The translations under genes and the position numbers were made by a program. The notes under the pieces are model-generated. The model ran no database searches. It saw only the letters and a program-made list of their open reading frames with translations, and had not been told where the DNA came from. A stretch of DNA of 64,000 nt, from assembly GCF_963583255.1 (NCBI RefSeq), contig NC_084811.1, positions 19,300,088-19,364,087 of the forward strand, given 5' to 3'. Every line of letters starts with the position of its first letter. Within the stretch, counting starts at the first letter, position 1. This DNA comes from Pyrus communis. Lineage: Eukaryota; Streptophyta; Magnoliopsida; Rosales; Rosaceae. This document shows, piece by piece, positions 56,340 through 64,000 of this stretch.

Positions 56340-57890
56340 ATGTTTGGTATTTCGTACGGAGAGCTCTTTCTCCTCATCGGCGCCACCACTACTTTAGTCG
56401 GTGCACACAAACTCTCTCTCTCTCTCTCGAAAGGTGATCTGGTTTGATGTGTTATGGGTTGCAGGACCAAGGGAATTTCCTAGAATTGCTAGAGGAGCAG
56501 GGAGGTTAGCGGGTCGATCAATCAGGTACGTTCATTTAGCTCGAGGCCAATTCGATAATGCCATGCAGCAGTCTCAAGCTCACCAGGTAAGGCACTTTTT
56601 CTAATTACTTTAACCATTTATTCCTGAAAACAAAAAGGGATTAATTGTTTTAATATATTAGGTTCATAAAGAACTTCAAGATGCATCATAACTGGAGTCA
56701 ATTCGTTACGAAGTTCGAAGTATGTCACTTATGAATCCGGGTCCTATGACTCGAAAGCTGATGGATAATCCTCAATTCCTGGCTCCTCCTGAGTAATGGT
56801 ATTATGCTTAGCACCCATACATTGTTTCCAAGTTATGTTATGAGTCTCTCGTGAGTATTGTTTTATAGGCTTTCTTGTTAGGAGCCGGCATTTCTCTAGA
56901 GAAGGCGAAGGAGGACGTGAAGTCAATAAATTCCGTAATGAAGGTTTGAATAATGCACAATTCAGTTCCTTTTTATAAAATGGCCCACTTTGCATCAGCT
57001 TGAAGTCCTTGTACATGTGTTTTTACGGGATAATACTTTCGGAACCCCAACTCACCTAACTTTCATAGTCAAGCAACTTCATATGCAAATTTGGCCAAAT
57101 CTGATGCTGTGAAGATTCACTCTTCGAACAGCAGAGCAGAGAAATAGAACCTTAATGATGAAAGTGGTCTTTTCATTCTTCTCCCACTTTCAGCTGAAAG
57201 CACTGGGATGATACCAAATCGCAAGGGTAATAGTCTACTAGGTAGAAGTTAACGATGTTATCATTATTTTGCGGTCATACTTTAAATTTTCTTATGTAAA
57301 GACTTACTCGTCTGTATTCCCAGATTATCTTGAGTTATAGTGGTCAGATCATCAGTTTGTGCGCGGCACACGTATTCTTGATTTCTTATCTATACCTTGT
57401 GTGGTTATTCAACAAAGGCGTTTGCTCATGGTTTTAGACGAGTTGTATATGGCTCCCATATCAAATTGATTTTCAATTGCCGGTGGTTGTATCTGTGTTG
57501 TTGAGGCCCCACTTGGTGCCGGTGGGCTATTGGTTTAAACACGTCATATGATTACGCATGAAAATTTCCTTGAATTCAATTCTTGATTGCATAGTATGAA
57601 AAATCTTGCTACTTTTCTTTCTATAAGCCTTTCTCTGACCCACGCACGCAATATTTACACTTGTTTTATTGTATAACTGAACACGCCTTAGATTTTCCTG
57701 AGAATTTGCAAATAGTTCTGCTTTTCATCTTCGATGTAGATGTCCAATTGAATAACTAGTGGTTGTGGTGACTGATAACATTAAAGGATCAGACCTTGTG
57801 TTGGAAGCAGTAGTTGAAGCAAAGGTAGCACGTAACGCCAAGGAGTTCTTTTCACAACCTGAAAATCAAATACAGGGAGCTGAAAAGTGA
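56340..57890 (+). pseudogene. TatB-like Sec-independent translocase subunit, broken
   Basis: Exon 1 (56340-56400) reads MFGISYGELFLLIGATTTLV, the TatA/B membrane anchor. Exon 2 (56465-56586) gives PRIARGAGRLAGRSIRYVHL, then ARGQFDNAMQQSQAHQ. Exon 3 (56662-56792) starts VHKELQDAS and meets an in-frame TAA at 56689-56691, then continues IRYEVRSMSLMNPGPMTRKL. Exon 4 (57069-~57236) has SYANLAKSDAVKIHSS with a TAG at 57145-57147, and a last piece gives LVLEAVVEAKVARNAKEFFS to TGA 57888-57890. GT-AG borders are kept. It matches plant mitochondrial-type TatB-like proteins. The two stops fall after the anchor and helix, so no full product is possible. Confidence 0.82.
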
Positions 57891-58660
57891 AGAGGTGATG
57901 ACACTTTAAAAAAAATCTTCATCACTTCGTTTATGTAGGGGCAAGGAGGGTCTGAGTTTGGTTTTTCTTTTTATTTGTATTAACAGATTTTTAGGTTTGT
58001 TGGGATTGTTGAATTGATGGTTGAACTGAATTGGGATTTGGCTCATTTATTGTATTTAAGTTACTGAATCAGGAATAAGCACTTAGAGAGATAAAAGTCG
58101 ATATAATTGCTTTTTGGGTTTTGTTTGGATTGTTGTATTGATCATACACTGAATTGGTTTTGGTTTGGTTCAATCTTGTTCCCATATTGAATTTACTAAA
58201 CAAAGCACAATCATTGAGAAGGTACAAGAATATATGTAATTGCTTTGTGGATTTGTTTGGATTTATGTTTAATTGAAGTGGACTGATGATGAATTGAATT
58301 GGGTTTTGTTGGATTGGTGAGGAGCAGACTCTGAATGGAGGGGTACGAGAAAAGGTTGAACTGGCCAAGAAATTTTATCAGCTTTGGGGATAACAAGAAG
58401 AGATATGAGGTGACCCTGCTTGTCTGAGAGTTGCTGTTGAGGGTAGCTTGAATAGCCTTAGTGTTGATACTATTGGTCTCTAGCTTTGGATTGACATCTG
58501 TGTCCCCAGTGAAGGCACGGTATGTTTCTTGAGTTTTAATCTACTTTTGTTCAGGAGTTGAATTCTATTAGGTTGATAACGTCATATTGATATAGTTTCC
58601 ATTAAATTGAGAAAACAAGAGACCTGTATGTTTTTTAAGAATTATACTTGAGTAGAACCA
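57891..58660. other. 3' flank of the TatB-like pseudogene
   Basis: AT-rich with two diverged direct copies (near 58100 and 58230) of a tttgtttggattgt / gaattggttttggt segment. No gene recognised. Confidence 0.45.
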
Positions 58661-58667
58661 ATTAATA

Positions 58668-58745
58668 TCACTGCATGCGTTTGCTTTTGCAGAAATTTAG
58701 ATATGATCACTGCATGCGTTTGCTTTTGCAGAAATTTAGATATGA
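58668..58745. repeat. Exact 39 bp tandem duplication
   Basis: Units 58668-58706 and 58707-58745 are identical (tcactgcatgcgtttgcttt ...). Each contains tttgcttttgcag, like a splice acceptor. Confidence 0.9.
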
Positions 58746-61700
58746 CCAGAAAAGAGCATTCTTTTGCTGGAACTTGAGATAGTCTAGAGTCCAGAACTTT
58801 CAATGTTTTGAATCCCGAATTAACCAAGGGGCTTAACAGCCCACCATCATCTAGATTCAAAGTCAAGGTGTTGTTCGGATATTGATCGTAGCAAGCATCA
58901 CTTCCTTCATTGGATGGGTTCAGGCTTGCTTGTCTCGCTCTCATATTGGAAGGCTAGGTTTGGAACCCTCTAGGAACTGAGTCGCCAGAAAGATCTCTTC
59001 TGTGTTCTTAGTGAACCAACATGATTGACTGCTAGGTTCTATTATCCCTCTTTAGCTAAGTGCATATTCTTATATCCAAATTAGTCAGTTTATGTAAGTA
59101 GCACAATTAACTTGTAGGCAGCAGCTGTGCCACTGTACTTGCAAGACTGTTCCTCTCTCTCTCTCTCTCTCGTTTGAGCACTTGGCATGCATGCATCACG
59201 ATTCCCTTAGTTTTAGCGGTACTTGTCATTTTGGTAAAGTCATTTTAGTCTTGATGCTTAAACATTATGTGGTAATTGGTTGCTGTATGAACCCAGGTAC
59301 CAAGCTGAAAACCTAGAGCATAATAAAACGTTATTCGAGCGGATTAGTTGATGTTGCAGCAAGGAAAGGGTGCACCCAATAATCCCCATCTCAGCTAGCA
59401 CTAGCCTGGGTTCATCACCGACGGAATGATGAGTGTCCTATACCCGGAATCACCGAGATTGAGACAGCAAATATTTTGTATTCAAATTTCATCATGTTGT
59501 ACGAGTACCAAAATCTTTAGCTCTTTTTCACTTAAGAGATTAATTGTTTTGACTGCGGTTTTTAAGTGTGTTATTAAACCCAATTTTATGCAAATTTCAT
59601 AGTTTCAATCAAGATTAATTGCCATTACATCATTCCAAATTTCTAGTTTTCCTTGGGAAGCAAGTTTGGCGACTTTGACGATGGAGTATTAGCCTTGCGA
59701 CAACACTTTTTTAAAAATATTTTTGGAACCAATCCTTAGTAAATAGGCAAATGTATCTCGGAAAACAATTGAAGTGCATGAAGCACATAATTGGTGCTTC
59801 TTGTAAGAAGCACTTTAAGTGCTTTTCGAACTTAAAAACATTTTTTTCTAAAAGCAATTTCAGTCATTTGCAAAGCACTTCCAAAAGAGAGTTAAGGAAT
59901 GATCAGATTAATATTATTATAATAGGGTTGGTTTGATTTATTTCGTTTTAAGTTCTAAGTTTTTATTAAATATAAACAATGTTGCAAGCTGCTGCATCAT
60001 CAAGATTAACAACATAATGCCACGTGAAAACATTAAAACACGTAACCTAAATGTAATTATATGCATCATATTCAAATAGAACAAAACGTAAATGATATAA
60101 CGGCAATATAAGCGTCACAAAATAATTATACGACGCTATTTTGGAAAACTAAAATATAAATACGACTCGTAATAAAGTGACACAGGGCGAATACTGGTCC
60201 TATTCCTTTGACTGGGCATCCAATAAGATTGATAAATATACTGATACAAAGAACTTTAGTAACATGCGTCGTTGAACATGTTTGGTGTGTTGGATCAAAT
60301 ATATGCATTTTGAATGGGAGATGTTCCACACATATCGCATGTGATCGAAATTCTTTGCATTATATTCCAGTCTTCCTCAACCTCCTCTACCTCTATTACT
60401 CAACACTAACTATAGTACACAACAAATATTCCATGATCTATCAGCAAGAGCCTAGAGGATTAATGTAAAGCTAATTGTGTACAAAATTAATTGCTAACGG
60501 TAAAATTCTTTTTGCCTTTTGTTCTTTTTAGTTTCGGTCCGAGATGTCGGAGAAAACCAAAATAGGAATTTATCTATGCCCAAGTTGAAGGAGAATTGGC
60601 TGTAGCTTAGCTTGGTTGTAGCTTAGCTACAGTCATGAAATGGCCCTTCGATATTACCATATTTACAATAATGCTAGCCAAGTGGGTCTGAAATTTCTGA
60701 TTTTGTTTCCTTTAGCCAAGACAAACTCTCTCCTTCAATCTCTCTCACTTGGTTCGAAACACCTTTTTTCTCTTCTCGTTTTTCTCATAAGTCCTATTTG
60801 GGCTGGAATAATTAAGGCCCAGACATTCAAAGCTATTGGAGCCATCGGTATTTGATTTTGGCAAAAGCATTATTTAAACAATATGATGTAGCAGCGACTA
60901 GGCGGCAAACCTACAATGATCATGGTTGGGGGAATTTTGCAGAGAAGGTTTTGCAAGAAAATGTGGTTTTCAATGGCAAAACTTGTAAATAAAAGAAGAT
61001 CAAGTGTGAACTCACCCCTTGCCGAAGACAGTCACATCAACCACTTGACAGAGAATGAGATTAAGCCAAAAAAGGGAGGGTAATCTAAGTGAAAAAGAAC
61101 TTTATAAAAGCAATTGGGAATTAGTAGGAAAGGACACTCAACTCAACAAAAGAACTCTCAGCAAACACTCTTAAAAGCTCTATCACTTTCTCTATATTCC
61201 TTTAGTAGTCAAGTCATCCCTTCATAGCTAATAGCTTTGCTACACTCTTTGTTGTATTATTGATTTCAAGTTGTATTCACATAGTATTTATCATTTTGTA
61301 AGCCAATTCATACTTTGTTGCCTTTAAGAAAGGTGCACGACACGCCACAGGTTTTGCCCGACAAGGTTGAAACTTTGCCCGAACTTCAATATTTGTTTTT
61401 TGTCGTACTAAATACTGTTTTCTTAACACTTTGCCTTGTTATTTAAGTTGGTTTTCAATGGTTTCAAATAGTCTATCTTTCTAAGTTATCATTTATCTCT
61501 TTGCACTAATTACTTTGTTTTTTCCTTCCTACGCAAGTAATCTTTATAAACAGTTATTTTTACTGAACTTGAGCCTGATTATGGGCATATAATGCAAATC
61601 AAAAGTACTTGATCAAAAGGCATAGAAAAGAACCTTTTTATGAATTTAACCCATCCACCTTTGAAATAAGAAGTTGCGAGTAACGTGTGGTGCAAGAATC

Positions 61701-62070
61701 CAACATAGTTCTGTTTAATAAATCACATCTGTTGGAGATTCAGAAAGATGAACGATTCAAATTGTTGATATTATGTTCAAATTTTTACAGTTAATGAAAA
61801 TATTGCTCAGAGTTTATAAAGTCTTTAGAAACTATATAACATCAACTCATATTTCGATTAACCGTAAAAATCAGAATGTAATATCAATGATCTGAACCAT
61901 TCATTTGTTTACATCCGCCAAAAGATTGTGTTTTCAAAAAAGAAGTCTAAAAAATGAAATTGGGTGAGAAGAATAGAGCATAAACAACAATCAATGGTTG
62001 AATATGAATCTAGGATTTATGGATTATAGTTTCGAATTTTGGATTTGCCCCCTTCACAAAAGCTGTAAAG
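58746..62070. other. Long AT-rich interval without a recognisable gene
   Basis: (TC)n at 59153-59172. A segment with agcactttaagtgctttt (59800-59830) and aaagcacttcc (59873) looks like a small decayed MITE. The stretch 61100-61330 has a TATA-like ctttataaaag and a C/T-rich run, as in LTR promoters, but I could not find LTR ends. Frames at 60208-60468 and 60640-60855 resemble nothing. Confidence 0.4.
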
Positions 62071-62074
62071 CTTG

Positions 62075-62460
62075 CCCTTACGAGTGATTATATATATATT
62101 TACATTTTTTGCACTTCTACATCAATTTATTAAGTTTGCACTCAAATAAAATTCACTATTCATGAGGGTTTCGAGGGTTTAAAAAATCCAAATGACAATG
62201 TAACGATCGTCTAAGCATAGATGCTGCAATCACGAGCGTTTATATATCCTTTCACATTTTTCATAATTGTACATTAATTATTATGAATTTTTATTTATTT
62301 TGAACTCCCCTAAAAACATTATTCATGATGGTTTGTAGGGTTTTAAAAGTTCAAACGATAATGTACCCATCATTAAAGCAAAGAGGATGCGATCATGAGC
62401 GTTATACATATTTTTTCACATTTTTCACACTTGTAAATTAATTATTATGATTTTTTTAAT
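62075..62460. repeat. Degenerate tandem repeat, period ~155-167 bp
   Basis: Two and a half units share cacgagcgtttatatat / catgagcgttatacatat, tttttcacatttttc, attaattattatga and attcatgaNggtttNNagggttt. The first unit is the most diverged. Confidence 0.65.
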
Positions 62461-62799
62461 ATGTTTTGGTATTTTAAATTGCTTTGGTATTTTTAATGTG
62501 CATTCTAAGAAACTAGTTTCAATGATCCAACCATCAAACTTGCTTGTATATACTCCGAGATCGCATACATAAAAAAATCGCAAAAAAAGAAAACATTCAA
62601 AGATTAGGTAATAGACGAAATTTTTCGACAGTTATAAATGAAAATTTTGGATTTAACAGTTATTTTAGCCCCAATTTTGATGTTTTTTAGAACTACACTC
62701 CTTGGCCCTATAAGAATACAATGAACTAATTCGATATTCAATTTGAAATATTTACACTAGTGGATACTTAATCAATTTAAAATACATAGTTATTTTTTA

Positions 62800-63197
62800 C
62801 GACCCCTAGTTCCTCTAGCAAATACACAATCACTTCCAACAACAACTAATCACCCTCGAAAAGAGAGAAATTACTACCGACAACCACTTATTGCTCTCGG
62901 AAATAAACAATTACTTCTGACAATTTAAACGCACCCTCGAAAAAATATAACTATTACCGATAGATACAAGTTTCGTCGTAAATAAATGTGGCACCAAAAT
63001 TTCCCTAAAAAAAAAAGCTATTTTCGACGGCGATGTAACCTTTTTTCCAAGGGAATTTTGGGTGTTGAAAATAGTAAACATCTTGTCAACATATTTTCGA
63101 CGGAGCATAATTTTTGGTTGGAAATAGCATTTTTTACCAAGGGTATTTGTTGGTCCTCGGCAAAAGTTGGTCGCAAATGACCATCTTTTTTGTAGTG
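62800..63197. mobile_element. Right end of a CACTA-type element
   Basis: It ends ...GACCATCTTTTTTGTAGTG; the complement begins CACTACAAAAAAGATGGTC, a standard CACTA terminus. Subterminal ttttcgacgg units and inverted ctattttcgacgg / gaaaatag pairs lie upstream. The other end could not be found, so this may be a fragment. Confidence 0.6.
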
Positions 63198-63224
63198 TTC
63201 AAAGCATAATGGTCAAATACATTT

Positions 63225-63302
63225 ACTATGCAAGGGACTTCAAAACACATCTTCTACACGTGGCAAATACATGCATACAACGTGCCTTGAAGTGGGGGCA
63301 TT
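63225..63302 (+). mobile_element. 3' internal end and polypurine tract of a second Tat-family element
   Basis: gggacttcaaaacacatctt and ttgaagtgggggcatt match 36391-36458 of the 22-37 kb element closely. The rest of the internal region is not present to the left, where a CACTA end abuts. Confidence 0.75.
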
Positions 63303-64000
63303 TGTACACATTGAAATTTTGATGAAATAAATGATCACCAACACATTGAACTTTGACATGCCAAGGCATGAGCCACGTGTCACACAAATTGTACACATGG
63401 TGTGTAACTCAACAAAACCAGACAAGTCATCAAGGATATATGTCAAAAATTGGTGGAAATTAATATTTGATTTAATTTAGATTAAACAAAATAATTAATT
63501 TAAATTAAAGCAAATAGAAATGCCAAATTGGGCAAGATTGATTATTTGATTTTATTTAAATTAAATAATTGATTTATTGATTGATTGATGGAAATAAATC
63601 ACGAACCAAACCACAAATCAACTACAAGTCCATCTGTAGGTAAAGCTCAGAAAGTCTATAAATACAAGGACCCAAGGCAAAAGAAAGGATCCAAAAAATC
63701 ATTCATGCCCAGACGCTGCCAAAGCTCAAGCACCCAAATCCTCAAACAATCAAAAGAATTCAAAAAGCTCTCTGTGTTCTTCACCAAATATTTGAAGAAC
63801 CACCAAACACCCCTACACGTGCCGATTCCTCCATTGCCAAGATCCAAAACCTTGCGGCATCAGTTCATCCAAGATCAAGTCATCGGGACATTAAATCAAC
63901 AACACTACACACCATACATTTTGAATTTCGAATAAGAGGGTCCAGTTGTAAAGAGATTATAACCCTAAATTTACATTAATGCAAATATTTCTTTGTACGC
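63303..64000 (+). mobile_element. Partial LTR of the second Tat-family element (runs off the window)
   Basis: It starts tgtacacattgaaatttt, homologous to the 805 bp LTR start tgtagacatcgaaatttc. It keeps the order of landmarks: atgaaataaatg, cacgtgtcacac, ctataaatacaagg TATA at ~63657 and the gttgtaaagagattataacc end motif at ~63947. It is clearly a diverged relative (~70-75% by eye), not the same subfamily. The frame 63585-63935 is LTR sequence, not a gene. Confidence 0.75.

Noticed and set aside
59700..59940. A MITE around agcactttaagtgctttt
   Set aside because: Only short inverted pieces are visible and no ends or target duplication could be fixed, so it is mentioned but not called.

Overview
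This is nuclear DNA of a flowering plant. LTR retrotransposons nested in one another, CACTA, hAT and Mutator-like DNA elements, MITEs and SINE-like repeats fill most of it, and the few host genes are intron-containing. The style of the MITE and SINE-like families, plus a decaying duplicate of a two-gene housekeeping block, suggests a Rosaceae genome, perhaps the apple/pear tribe. That is an inference, because no search could be run.

Layout. 1-5.7 kb: a mosaic of Ty1/copia remnants, split by a ~1 kb inverted duplication of part of a MATE transporter gene. 6.5-14.6 kb: a degenerate CACTA element with transposase-associated fragments, itself split by a 3,387 bp solo LTR (9831-13217) with perfect TTGCA target duplications. 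15.2-15.6 kb: one small, apparently intact host gene. 16.7-21.7 kb: MITEs, a Mutator-like foldback element and SINE-like repeats. 22.3-37.3 kb: a complete Ty3/gypsy Tat-lineage element with two 805 bp LTRs about 98.6% identical, dual RNase H, an antisense ORF and, between pol and the antisense ORF, a ~2 kb cargo made of pieces of unrelated host genes. 38.1-55.7 kb (minus strand): a broken gene for the bifunctional purine enzyme PurH/ATIC, carrying a 4.2 kb copia element in one intron and an 8.6 kb Tat-like element exactly at a 5' splice site. 56.3-57.9 kb (plus strand): a head-to-head, also broken, TatB-like gene. 58-64 kb: mostly unannotated AT-rich sequence, then a CACTA end and the start of the 3' LTR of a second Tat element that leaves the window.

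The strongest candidate for something undescribed is the cargo at 31.6-33.0 kb. Host-like coding fragments (DJ-1, a SHAQKYF-class MYB repeat, a DUF936-like segment, a KNOX ELK/homeodomain and HMG-CoA reductase) are joined without visible introns into two open chimeric frames inside a recently inserted retrotransposon. The inverted MATE duplication (a natural hairpin source), the covarying short dyads in the solo LTR, and the retrotransposon that rebuilt a GT at the splice donor it hit are the next most notable signals.

All family names come from recognising motifs by eye. All LTR boundaries and target duplications were read directly from the bases.
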